DNA of 64,000 nucleotides from Apostichopus japonicus (Eukaryota > Echinodermata > Holothuroidea > Aspidochirotida > Stichopodidae): assembly GCF_037975245.1 (NCBI RefSeq), contig NC_092577.1:29316398-29380397 (forward strand), written 5' to 3'. The position numbers were made by a program, and so were the translations under genes. The notes under the pieces are model-generated. The model had not been told where the DNA came from and did not search any database. It saw only the letters and a program-made list of their open reading frames with translations. Every line of letters starts with the position of its first letter. Position 1 is the stretch's first letter. Positions 22,701 through 32,561 of the stretch are shown in pieces.

Positions 22701-25700
22701 TTAATCTACAACATTTAGTGCTCATCTTTATTGACCCTGAATGTCTTGGGTGATATAAAATGGATCTTTCCTACAATTTATTCTGTAGGAATACTCCCAG
22801 TCAATTGAGGAAGGGTAAAATTGAGAGAGAAAATATATTTCTGGGGTCGAAGACAAAGACATGTCCAAGCTTGCTGGCCATAAGGTGATCAGGTTCAGTT
22901 TATTTCTAGCTTATTTGGATATATTTCTTCTTCAACTCCACAACACACAGCAAGACACACTGGACCAAGAAATAAACATATTCCCTTACTAAGAATGATA
23001 ACCAAAGCTTAGTATTCAGTTACCGCCAAATACCAGTAGTGTATATCATACCTCCCTTTCATTTAGGCACACAAAACCCTGTGAATTCCTGCTCTTTTCT
23101 TTCCTTTTTTTCTTAATTTTATTGTTCTCTTTTTTTCCTTTGTATTTCTCTTCTTTGCACGATTAACTATTTTTGGACCTATTTACAGCTGGCGAAATAT
23201 TACGGGAATAATAATATATGGGAATTCTAGACTATGCTCACACAATAACCTTGAACAAACATTGTATCACAAAGCACATCAGAAACTACAGTGTAGGTTA
23301 ATACTATTGACACAATCACCAAACAGCATTTAAATAAAAAAAAAACAAAAAAAAAACACTTTGGAATTGAATGCCAAGATTTGTTTGGCTCAATAATCAA
23401 GGACATACAACAGGTGAAAAAGAGCCAGAAAGACTAGTAGTACTGTATATACATGTGTGTATGTGTGTGTGTGTATGTGTGTGTGTGCGTATGTGAATGT
23501 GTATGTTTGTATGCATGTATGTATGTATGTATGTATGTTAGATCCTCCTGCAAGCAGGAACTCAGAAGCCATCATTGGCTTATCAAAGCTGCATGATGAC
23601 CGGAGTCAGTCTCTTAGATTCATATTTAAAGCATGATTATGAATTTTCAACAACTCTGTAACTGGACAATATACATTAATCTTGGAGTGACTCGGACTGG
23701 AGACCTTATGATTAGAAGGCACCAGCGTTAACCACTGAGCTAACACTGTGACTATACACTGTATATGTACAATGTTATCAAGAATGCGCATTCCACTTCC
23801 CAGCAAGCAAAATGAAACAAATCTCTGAAAATTGCCAAATTACCAAAGGAAATATTCTCTGTAAATTTTGGAAGCCAAGCCTCCAAGAAATAATAGAAGT
23901 AAAATGTAGGAAATGTTATGCCCTAACATAATCGGTATTAGTACCTACAGATAGCCAGATTGATCCTACAGAATCAAACACTTTAATCTTTTAAAATATG
24001 TTTTAAGCCAGGCAGACAACATTCAGTGCTTATTTTATTGCTGTTGTGAAGAAAAAACATAAATAAATGGATGCATGAATTGATCCCTAGTAAGAACTAT
24101 TTAACTTCAAGGGCAGACAATCGATACATGAAATGATGAAAAAGATAAATGTTTTGATTAACAACAGCAAACAGCTGCTTTATCAAAATTTGTCTGCAGA
24201 GAAATATTTTGATTTGAAATACTATTTATAACATATTTGTTATTTTCAAATCAAACAATTTAGGTATGTCAGTGATAAATAGCAACCTTTATTAATACAC
24301 CACAAAGTTACTTTGGTTGTAAGGTTAGAAGGTTAATTCTTCTGAAATGCAGTCGTAATTGATATGATATGGAAGGAGAAATCAGCCTACGAAACTTGCA
24401 AGTTAGTTAGAAAGCAGGAACAAATTATGTAAAGGGTACGTGATTAATATGAAAATCCCTTTCAGGTGCACTCTTTTTACATAAACATGTACAATCTGCC
24501 CACAAGGCCAATGTTTTACCTTCAGTGAGAGAGATTGAATAACAAGATATATGTCTGGTGTAAAAATAATAATAAGTGAGTCGATCCCTACCTAGTGTAG
24601 TAATAATAACAGAATCCATACCTAGTGTAGTAATAATAACAGAATCCATACCTAGTGTAGTAATAATAACTGAATCCATACCTAGTGTAGTAATAATAAC
24701 AGAATCCATACCTAGTGTAGTAATAATACCTGAATCCATACCTCGTGTACTGTAGTTATAACAACTGCATTCATACCTAGTGTAGTAATAAAAACTGAAT
24801 CCATACCTAGTGTAGTAATAATAACTGCATACATACCTAGTGTAGTAATAATAACAGAATCCATACCTATAGTGTAGTAACAATAACTGAATCCATACCT
24901 TGTGTAGTTATAATAAATGCATACATACCTAGTGTACTAATAATAACTGCATACATACCTAGTGTAGTAATAATAACTGCATACATACCTAGTGTAGTAA
25001 TCATAACTGAATCCATACCTAGTGTAATAATATAATAATAACTGAATCCATACCTAGTGTAGTAATAATAACTGAAGCCATACCTATTGTATGTATGTAT
25101 GTATGTATATGTGATCTTCCCGCAAGCAGGAACCCGCGAAAGAAGCCATGGAGGCTTGTAGACTCGCAAGCTGACCGAAGCCAATCTCTCGGCACACATC
25201 CATTTAACGTCCCTGTCAGGAAGTTGTTATTGAACAACACCCTTGCCAGACGACACACATTGCTGTCGGCGGGGAATCGAACCGGGGATCTCATGACTGG
25301 GAGACGCCGGCGTTAACCACTAGGCTATACACTCCGCCTAAGTAAGTATTGTAGTAATAATAACTGCATACATACCTAGTGTAGTAATAATAACTGAATC
25401 CACACCTAGTGTAGTAATAATAACTGAATCCACACCTAGTGTTGTAATAATAACTGCATACATACCTAGTGTAGTAATAATAACTGCATACATACCTAGT
25501 GTAATAATAACTGCATACATAGTTATAATAACTGAATCCATAACTAGTGTAATAATAACTGCATCCTTACCTGTTCAAATGATTCCTTCAAACTGTCTCC
25601 CCCTGTTATGGTCTTGTTAAAGAAAAAAGGAATATCTCTTAAACTACATTAAAATAATAACTTATCTTAAAGCTAAAACATCAAGGAATGAGCACTTAGT

Positions 25701-28110
25701 GAGTAGAGTAGTCAGTCCCTCCATAAATATGAATCTTATTGTTAAAATTCACCATTTTTGTGTATTATATCAGCCTTAATGTGTCATTTGTTATGTTTCC
25801 TAAGTTGCAGTTTCCAATGTTAAGCTCACAGAAACACATCACATCTGATCAGGCAGTCATAATACCTTTAGCAGTATAGCAAAGGGAACATGAATGTCCT
25901 CTCACCATAAAGCCAACTAAACCTAAATCCTAGGAAGACCGCTGTTTTGCTTCTGCTGCCCCACACCTTTGGAACAATCTACCTGAATGCATCAAGCTCT
26001 CTCAGATTGCATCCATCAAATCTACTCTGAAAACTCATCTGTTTCTGTCAACTCAGCAACTTCTAATTGATTTTTACCTTTTGCAATCTAATTTCTTTGT
26101 CTGTAACTTGCTTTGCCCTTTTCTCACTGTTGTTTCACCTTGCCATCAGCGTCTCATTGAAGGATATCAACGCAACTACAAAAGTTCATTATTATTATTG
26201 TTAATTGTATTATTATTGTTAATTGGGTCATAACTAGAAGAAGTGTGTCCCATACTATGTATCAGGAGGCTGCTATTAGTAGGAAGGTCATACAGAATGC
26301 AGTAGTAATTAATACAATAAGGTGAAAATTAAATATTATCTAGTATATTGTTATGTTGTATGTTTATGTTTCAGGAATGACTACGGGTCTTACAAGACAT
26401 TAAAAATAAGCCCTGTTCAATAACATTGATGCCGGAGCCTAATAGTAGCTTAGAGTGTTCGAACTGACTGTTACGTTAACAACTCATACTCTCTATAGAA
26501 CATATAGATCTATATAGAGAACAATTCACAACAATTTTACTTCAAAAAGGATACAGGAGTGCAACCTATGAGAGAAAATAATAAAAAGAAGAGATTACAA
26601 TGGAAACCAAAATTTAAATAAATATTGAAATATTGATTATTCTCGAGAATGTTCTTAGTACTAACAAGCCAGATTGATTGAAAAATTATGCCCCTTGCCT
26701 TGTCATGTGAACTGAGCACTAAGAATAAACAGATCTTAAGTCATACCGATAAGAATTGGTTCACTTACAACATGCTCCATCAAAGTTTGCCTATATTCTC
26801 TCCTTCTTTACCTCCATTGTTAACATTATGTGTTGCTCCTGTCTGCAGTGCATAGTTAATTATCACCATTAATTATCTTTCATCTACTGCTTCCTTTCAT
26901 CTCATTGCCTCTTGTTCTGTCTAACTTAATCAGTAAGTTTTTCATTCTAGTTACAGTATCCATCCATGTTGATTGTATATATGTGCTGTCAATCTGTTTT
27001 TGTTTGATTTGATCTTTGAGACAATCCTGAGCTAAGATCCTGTGAAAAATGTCAAAGGTTCCAACTTTTATATATGAAAGTAATATTTCTTAAAATATTT
27101 TTGAAAGTATAAACCATCAAATTGACTTACTGTACATCAGCAGTATGATCTAAATCTGTATATGAAAAGAAAGATAAAAACATTTGGAATGAATAAATTT
27201 GCATATGTGATTTATATAGTCTTAAACTAACATTCTCAGTTCCTCTAATTAATGTTAAATACAATAGAACTTGTGTGACTAAATTGCATAATGAACAGAG
27301 CTGACGGGGAAATTGAACAAATAAAAATTGATAAAGCAAAGAAATGATTGGCTGGAACAGTGAACTCAGAAATGCTAGTCGTGACTCATGAGCTCTGCCA
27401 AAAAATATCAATTTAGCCAAAAAGCCCTAAGTTACCAGTTACGATTTAGAACGTCATTCTGAACTGACATCTAACATGGTATTTCACAAATGATAGCGTA
27501 AGAACTAAGGCGCAGTCTTGTTCATGTAAACCTATAGTAACATTAATTCACTAAAAGGGATTGGGTCGGAATCAAATAATGCTATGTACTGGACACTATA
27601 AATTGACCCGTAATTCATGTGACATCTTTGAATACAACTAATGTTAGACATTGCACTAATGTGATATCACGGTAAACATCACAGTGAATAAGAAGTCATA
27701 CATGCCAATGTCATGGGCTTCTTGCAGGGGCAAACTAACGTTAGACCTAGCCTATAGGCCTATGCCTTGGTTAGGGCTTAGGCCTAATAATAATATTAGT
27801 ACTAATAGTAAACAGGCTAGACGAGGCTGGCTTCATCGCGCTTATCTGCAGAATCAGGTGCTAACCTAACGTAGTTCTACATTAGGCCTTAGACCTGTTA
27901 AGGCTGGGTTGGTTTTGTTAGCTTACATTCATATTTGCCGATTGGTGGTCTGTCAGCATAAGGCGCTGGTCTGACCAGTTCATCATCATCGTCTTCGTAA
28001 TCGTCAGCTTGTTCCTGTTCAGTTTTCTGGGTTTCTTCTTTCGCCTGAGCTCCAGTGTCTTCCTGCTGTTTCTCCTCTACCACTTCACTGCTTTCCTTAG
28101 CATCGGCCAT
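19617..28110 (-). CDS. ZBTB8OS: Archease (RtcB tRNA-ligase cofactor), 9 coding exons, complete
   Basis: Coding exons in transcript order: 28110-27927, 27155-27131, 26565-26555, 25602-25571, 22160-22082, 21457-21375, 20575-20523, 20132-20096, 19706-19617. They total 594 nt (197 residues plus TGA) and every phase closes. Archease promotes guanylylation and turnover of the RtcB/HSPC117 ligase, which joins tRNA exons and XBP1 mRNA. Visible family features are YLDHTADVQ (62-70), LHSWGDSLKESFEQ (71-84), LLFHFLDEWLFLFSADPFFI (116-135), a GYGETFDLMKHPQ segment (156-168) and the C-terminal YVIIDI. The Asp residues in DHTAD and IIDI are the conserved metal-site type. The first ~50 residues are an unusual acidic, Gln-rich leader. 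The human symbol is given by orthology inference. Confidence 0.95.
20096..20132 (-). CDS. ZBTB8OS: Archease coding exon 8, 37-nt exon
   Basis: Encodes YGETFDLMKHPQ, equivalent to WGEEFSLSKHPQ in human. Acceptor CATTCAG; the donor gtttgt is a weak match to consensus. Confidence 0.9.
20523..20575 (-). CDS. ZBTB8OS: Archease coding exon 7
   Basis: Encodes EVVIEEFDMENFKIKCR, with a split Gly codon at its end. Acceptor CTCACAG, donor gtaagg. Confidence 0.92.
21375..21457 (-). CDS. ZBTB8OS: Archease coding exon 6
   Basis: Encodes DFNSLLFHFLDEWLFLFSAD then PFFIPR, the most conserved archease block. Acceptor TCCCCAG, donor gtaagt. Confidence 0.95.
22082..22160 (-). CDS. ZBTB8OS: Archease coding exon 5
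   Basis: Encodes VVLAMFDYMTDVSLVEKKTQ then EVITVD, equivalent to the CAMAMFGYMTDTG region of the human protein. Donor gtgagt. Confidence 0.93.
23520..23757 (-). repeat. tRNA-derived SINE (family A), diverged copy 1
   Basis: An old copy on the minus strand: a tRNA-like head near 23690-23757 with GTTAGCTCAGTGGTTAACGC and a decayed B box, and a 3' end that runs into an (ACAT)n microsatellite at about 23520-23540 with TG repeats beyond. Its body matches family A at 25092-25346 and 38488-38735. It lies in archease intron 4. Confidence 0.6.
24587..25566 (-). repeat. 30-bp minisatellite in archease intron, interrupted by a SINE
   Basis: Roughly 24 units of a 30-bp repeat (core CCTAGTGTAGTAATAATAAC on the plus strand) at 24587-25084 and 25354-25566. 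Because 30 is divisible by three, minus-strand reading gives a repeating GMDSVIITTL decapeptide. That is a by-product of the repeat, not a gene. The array ends directly at archease exon 4 (25571-25602). Confidence 0.85.
25085..25353 (-). repeat. tRNA-derived SINE (family A), copy 2, nested in minisatellite
   Basis: A ~255-bp SINE on the minus strand with an A box in TAGCCTAGTGGTTAACGCC, a B box GGTTCGATTCC, a tRNA-unrelated body, and an (ACAT)n tail instead of poly-A. The 7-bp repeat TATTGTA at 25085-25091 and 25347-25353 looks like its target-site duplication, so it inserted into the pre-existing 30-bp array. It is closely similar to 38488-38735. Confidence 0.85.
25571..25602 (-). CDS. ZBTB8OS: Archease coding exon 4, 32-nt exon
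   Basis: Encodes (W)GDSLKESFEQ. Acceptor ATAACAG, donor gtaagg, ends in phase 0. Confidence 0.92.
25913..26225 (+). mobile_element. LINE fragment (L2-like), C-terminal end of reverse-transcriptase ORF and 3' tail
   Basis: Plus-strand reading from 25934 gives FASAAPHLWNNLPECIKL and then SIKSTLKTHLF, the conserved C-terminal tail of L2/CR1-type non-LTR retrotransposon proteins (S-AAP-LWN-LP...FK--LKT-LF). It is followed by CAACTACAAAAGTTC and an (ATT)n tail at about 26190-26222. This is a 5'-truncated, dead copy, antisense in archease intron 3. Confidence 0.75.
26555..26565 (-). CDS. ZBTB8OS: Archease coding exon 3, 11-nt microexon (LHS)
   Basis: GTTGCACTCCT on the minus strand, between acceptor CTCTCATAG and donor gtatcc. 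It completes the Gln codon from exon 2 (CA+G), encodes Leu-His-Ser, and gives the T of the Trp codon finished by exon 4 (T+GG). This yields VQLHSWGDSL, matching human archease VQLHAWGDTL. Without it the reading frame breaks. Confidence 0.85.
27131..27155 (-). CDS. ZBTB8OS: Archease coding exon 2, 25-nt microexon (LDHTADV)
   Basis: 25 nt between acceptor TATACAG and donor gtaagt on the minus strand. With the split codons it encodes YLDHTADVQ, the archease signature. The following in-frame codon past the donor would be a stop, so the exon must be spliced here. Confidence 0.9.
27927..28110 (-). CDS. ZBTB8OS: Archease coding exon 1 (acidic N-terminal leader)
   Basis: Starts MADAKESSEV and contains Glu/Gln/Asp-rich sequence with DDYEDDDDELV before PPIGKYE, which joins the conserved archease core. 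61 codons plus one nucleotide; donor gtaagc. Confidence 0.9.
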
Positions 28111-28747
28111 AATATTGGTTATGTGATTGAGCGATCTTCACCATGGAAATAACGCCGGTAGGCTACGGAACGACAAGATGTTCCCCTGGTCAATACTGTT
28201 TCGACTTGCTACTACACAGAACACAGAATTGAAAGTTTCCCTACATGTTGCAACATTACGTCATGTTTACATTTACGGTGGCGCTTACCATAATTATCAC
28301 CCAGAGCCGTTTTGTGTATCTCGCGCTGTTGCCATCACAGAGCCAGGGGCGTAGCTAGATTGTCTTTTTTTGTGGGAGGTGGGGTCGGTGGGGGGGGGGG
28401 GTGCTTTCCAAGGGTATAAGGGTAAGCTTGATTTCTTTTCTAAAATATGTCATTCCCCTTCTTCAGTGACTACCTAAAGGTGTGTGTCCTAGAAATATGG
28501 GTCATGAAAAGGAACTTAAAAACAAAGAGATAAAGATTGGTCAACAAATAGCTTTTCCCCTTGCGGATCGCGATTCGGATAGCGGTAAAATAGAAATTGT
28601 AAACAAGGTCCAGTGAAAATTCCTCAATACATGTCACACACTGAAATGTTTTCCAAATTTCTGTGTGTATGTAACTGTTTAAGTATCGAAAAAAAGAACC
28701 CACTCATGCTAGGCCATAACATTTTTAAAGGCGCCTCTAAAAGTTAT
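28111..28747. promoter_or_regulatory. Upstream region of archease, probable promoter
   Basis: The sequence 5' of the archease start codon must hold its 5' UTR and promoter. No TATA box or specific factor site is convincing. Another AGGGGCGTAGCTAGA-type repeat end starts near 28345, followed by a G-run at about 28390-28400. Confidence 0.3.
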
Positions 28748-29116
28748 AACGTCAGGGGCGTCGGAAGCTATTTGGGATTGGTACGGCAGATCAGAGTGTG
28801 GCCATCTATCATAATTAACGGGGGACGTTTGGTAGGTCAAACTACGCTACGCGCCACCATGGTTGGCGCGTAGCATAAAGGAGAAAATTTTGAAAAAATG
28901 CCTCCCAGATTGCAGAAATGGCACTTCCCGAGCTTGAAAACAAGACCCCTGCCATGCCAGAGTAGTCACATTTAGCCTACTTGTTTTTTTCATTTTGGTT
29001 CTTTATTTTTTGCCATTTTTTTCTTAGTCCTACTTTTTTTGGCCATTTTTTTGCGCCGTGAATATTGGTCCGGCGTTCGCCGGACCTGCCGTACCAGCTC
29101 CGACGCCTCTGAACGT
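28748..29116. mobile_element. Short TIR element, 'CAGGGGCGTCGGA' type
   Basis: A ~359-bp non-coding element with inverted ends CAGGGGCGTCGGAAGCT and AGCTCCGACGCCTCTG, followed inward by TTGGTACGGCA and TGCCGTACCA. It is bracketed by AACGT at 28748-28752 and 29112-29116. It lies ~640 bp upstream of archease. Confidence 0.65.
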
Positions 29117-30111
29117 TAAATGTGGTGCCGGTTATAAAAACGTCGGCATAACGTTTTTTGAGACATTAATGTTATATTAATGTTTTAACGAAAAAAAATG
29201 TTTTGAAATAATAGCCTGAAAACGTTTTCGTGACATATTTATTTCACCACAAATACGGTTATCAAAACAAAAGATGAAACGTTTTAATAACGTTCTAAAA
29301 ACGTTTTTGTGTTTGCTGGGGCAGTTGGTAAACCACTAAATGGACCGACTATTGCTTATTAATCTAAATATCCAGATGAACACTTCTACCTGAAAGCCCA
29401 CCGACAACAGTATGAAAACGATCAGTGGCAGTAACGTACGTCAAATGACCCCAAATACTGTTTGAGGCCCCTTGGAGCATCAAATTGGCCTGATCGACAC
29501 GAAAGAAACTCGGCAAGGTACGCAACTTGGTAATTAAGGTGCATGATGGCGTTCACTATATATACGAACATAATGAAGTCACTTTCTACTTCAAATACCT
29601 TCAAGATATGAAACAAAACAAAAAACAGCAAGAATGTTCGACACAAATCGCCGTCTTTAGCCCAGGGCCTCGCTTTACCTTGATCCACCCCTGATCCTTG
29701 ATCTACCTTGATATACATTTTGTACATTTATACATACTGAACATGCGCACAAGTAATATTTCATTTCATTGGTGCTGGGGGGGGGGGGTGCTGATCCCAT
29801 ATATTTTATTCGGGAGAGGGGGAACAAATTATAGCTCCCCAAAAGTATACTCGGTTGCGCCCCTAGCTGCACCCTGGTTTGTGAACTTTACTTTTACAAA
29901 ACTCCGGTAGGCCTACATTAAACATATGTGTTCAGTGTAATAGCTTACACTTGTCGTATAATTTGTTCGTGAGTTTTTTCTTCTATTCTCTCTCGCTCTA
30001 TGATATTTTAAGCAATGCCATTGGTTGATGCAGTGAATAATGTAAGGGAAAATCAATTGGATACAGTACGCGAAGTACCAATTTTCTACGTCTTTTGCAT
30101 CTTTCTGTGCA
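29117..30111. other. Intergenic sequence with an AACGTT-rich repeat
   Basis: About 29128-29320 holds repeated AACGTTTT/AAAACGTT motifs ending TTTTTGTGTTTGCTGGGG, which looks like a dispersed repeat. A G-run with GCGCCCCTAGCTGC near 29780-29870 is another degenerate repeat end. No gene is seen. Confidence 0.45.
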
Positions 30112-30480
30112 GTGGAGTAGGAAGGTACTTTTGAGTGGGGGGGGGGGCTGAAGACTGATGGCCGGCCTGGGGGAGGGGTCTAAGGGGAGGGGTGTCCCCC
30201 TCCTCTTTTGATTTTTTTTGCATTTCCAGGTGGCCTCAGATGCAATTTGGTGCAATATAGCACACTTCAACACCCACTCCATTTTATAAACTTAATTTTG
30301 TATTTTCACCTGGCCTTAGATGCAATTTGGTGCTCAAAATGAGTTTTTTTTTCTCATTTGGAAATGAAAAAGGGGTTTTCTGACTTGCGAACCGGGGGGG
30401 GGGGCGGAATGATACTTCCGCCCCTCCACATTTTCACTGGGGGGGGGCTGGCGCCCCCAGCCCCCCGGTTCCTACGCCCT
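30112..30480. mobile_element. Short TIR element, 'GGCGTAGGAA' family, copy 2 (inverted)
   Basis: Reverse-complement copy of the element at 550-920, sharing its G/C-rich ends, the CCAAATTGCATCT blocks and the GGAAATGAAAAAGGGGTTTT segment. The flanking duplication is not clear. Open reading frames across it are by-products. Confidence 0.75.
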
Positions 30481-32182
30481 TGTCAGCTAGCATGTGAGAT
30501 CTCTATGGTGATATGGTTAACTTACGTAAATCAATCAAACAGAATGTAATTGCTTCCCGCACAGGTACTTTTTTCTGAGCTGCTGTGATATTCCTAGGTT
30601 TTCACAGAAACCCAAATAGAAACTAAATTATGAGTAGCATAAATTCTTGAATCAGGACTATAACATTGTCACGAGCCTTTATAATCTACCTCGGTCAGGT
30701 GACATTAAAGGGTAGTTCAAACAGAAAGCATTGCAATGTTTTATGTCTTGCCCTCGTGATCTACTCGAAACAGGTAAACGTACGGACAATGTCCGGTTCT
30801 AGTTTAGCCTAGGTCCAGTTTAAAGGGATATTCTGGTATGTAGTTCTGCATCTGAAAATCACAAGCGCATCCTCCGGGCGTTTTTGTATGTGGAAGAAAG
30901 GCTATGTAGTTTCAAATTTGGTAATACTTTTGTGAATGCTTGAGAAAACTGATTGTTTGATGAAAATTGATTGATTCATGAAAATTGATTGACGACGAGC
31001 CAACTATTACTCATTACTTTTATGGGAAGTTCAATTTTAACACTGAAAATGTGCATTCAGCTGTATTTTCAGGAATAACATTGCTCTTTGCTTATCTGAC
31101 GTTAGTTTTCATCTCTTGATTTTGTCTTGAAGTACACCTATTTAAGAACATACACTAGCAGCGCAGGCTGAGTTCAACACTAGCTTCTGTACTTCCATAG
31201 CCATCAATACATATATATTGCATAATAGCAATGTGATTTATCTGTATTGAACTCCTACACTACCGTAACCACTACCTCGACAGTCTAATAAGAAGTTTAA
31301 GGTCAATTTCCATACCTGACGTGAATGCTGCGATCACACAGCGATCTGATGAAACACTTGTTAATTCATCAGAAATGAATCACATCTCATACAGTAGCTC
31401 ACTTACTCCATGAATAATTTTGCGGACGAGTTTGCCTTTCAAGTTCAAGAGTGATTTCAGACTGATTTTTGTTTATTTGAGGTGGAGCTTTTGGAAATTG
31501 GAGGGTAATGCAGAACTGTTGTTAATATGTCACTTATTTTTTAATCCTTAGCTTTAGGCCTAAGCCCTAGGCCTACCCTTCTACGCCTCTAAGCATAACA
31601 GCCTAGAACTAGTAGTAGTTATAGCAGTTAGTACTATAGCCTTATAGGCAAGACCTAGTTAGGCTACTTCTTATGGTACTAATTTAGAATCTGTACCATT
31701 CCTAACCCCTAACCCTAATTACTAACCCCTATTCCCTACTTCCTAACCCCTAACCCTACTTCCTAACCCTAATTCCTATCCCCTAGTAAGCTTTCCCATT
31801 CATGGTACGGATTCTAAAGTTAGGCCCTTTTATGTACTGTTTATAATACGATTAAAGTAATACTAGGAATGTTTAGCTCTTAATGTATTGCGTTGGAAAA
31901 AGGCAAGAGTGTCCGTGTCCTCTTCAAAAGATCTAACAGTAACATGAAGCCAGGTTGCTTAAATGCCTGTCACCAGATTAAAGGTGTCACCACAAATGTG
32001 CACCCATTTTACATACTACATTGTCCTGGGAATATCCATGAATTTGTAAACAGGTCCTGAACTATTTGATATTTTACTTGTCTGGCCTTCGGTTCGTAGA
32101 AACAGCAAGTGAAAATTGCTAACAATTACTAGTTAGCCTACAGCTGCAAATGTTAAGTTCAGTCATGATCCACAGGTTAAAC
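30481..32182. other. Intergenic sequence
   Basis: No gene is recognised. It contains the telomere-like tract listed separately and AGGCCTA-rich sequence near 31555-31680. Confidence 0.4.
31684..31817. repeat. Telomere-like CCCTAA tract framed by an inverted repeat
   Basis: Degenerate CCTAACCCCTAACCCTAA-type repeats at about 31700-31786 are framed by TTAGAATCTGTACCAT (31684-31699) and its one-mismatch complement ATGGTACGGATTCTAA (31802-31817). Confidence 0.6.
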
Positions 32183-32561
32183 TTAAAGGCATTGAAGACT
32201 TGCCCTAAACCGTGTGCGGCCATCTGAAAAAGTTAACTTTCTGTTGCTTGCAAGTGACGTTTTGTTCGTGTCACTACAAAATGCAGACAGTAATGAAACA
32301 TGATACCTTAATTGTTATCTTTAGCTGGAACTTAGATGTCCATGATCGCTGTATTGTTTGTATACTGTGCTGTGGGTATGGACAGCAGCTGTAGTTTATG
32401 TACTGACTGTACACTAGTGTCTAATTACTGACGGTAGCAAGCTGTGTGTGTATTTTCTGGGATCGATGATGGTGTCTAACACTTCTGTTACACTGTAGTC
32501 GAAACTAGGTCAGATTACCGGCGTGAGACGTTTCTTTGTGCGCGAGTCTTCACACACTTAA
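32183..32561 (+). mobile_element. TTAA-flanked MITE family, copy 2
   Basis: TTAA at 32183-32186 and 32558-32561 bounds a copy of the family also at 16925-17308 (inverted) and 49676-50047. It has the internal landmark TATTTTCTGGGATCGATG and inverted ends with AAGACT and AGTCTT. Confidence 0.75.

Noticed and set aside
25240-25340. Possible tRNA genes at the SINE heads (25340, 38488, 56043, 9524, 23757)
   Set aside because: A and B boxes are good, but each is fused to a shared SINE body and tail and no full tRNA cloverleaf is evident, so they are SINEs.
24425-25541. Minus-strand open frames with repeated GMDSVIITTL peptide
   Set aside because: They are translations of the 30-bp minisatellite inside an archease intron. 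The openness follows from a unit length divisible by three.
25571-27155. Direct splicing of archease exon 2 to exon 4
   Set aside because: It gives a frameshift (CAG GGG AGA) and loses LHxW. The 11-nt exon fixes both.
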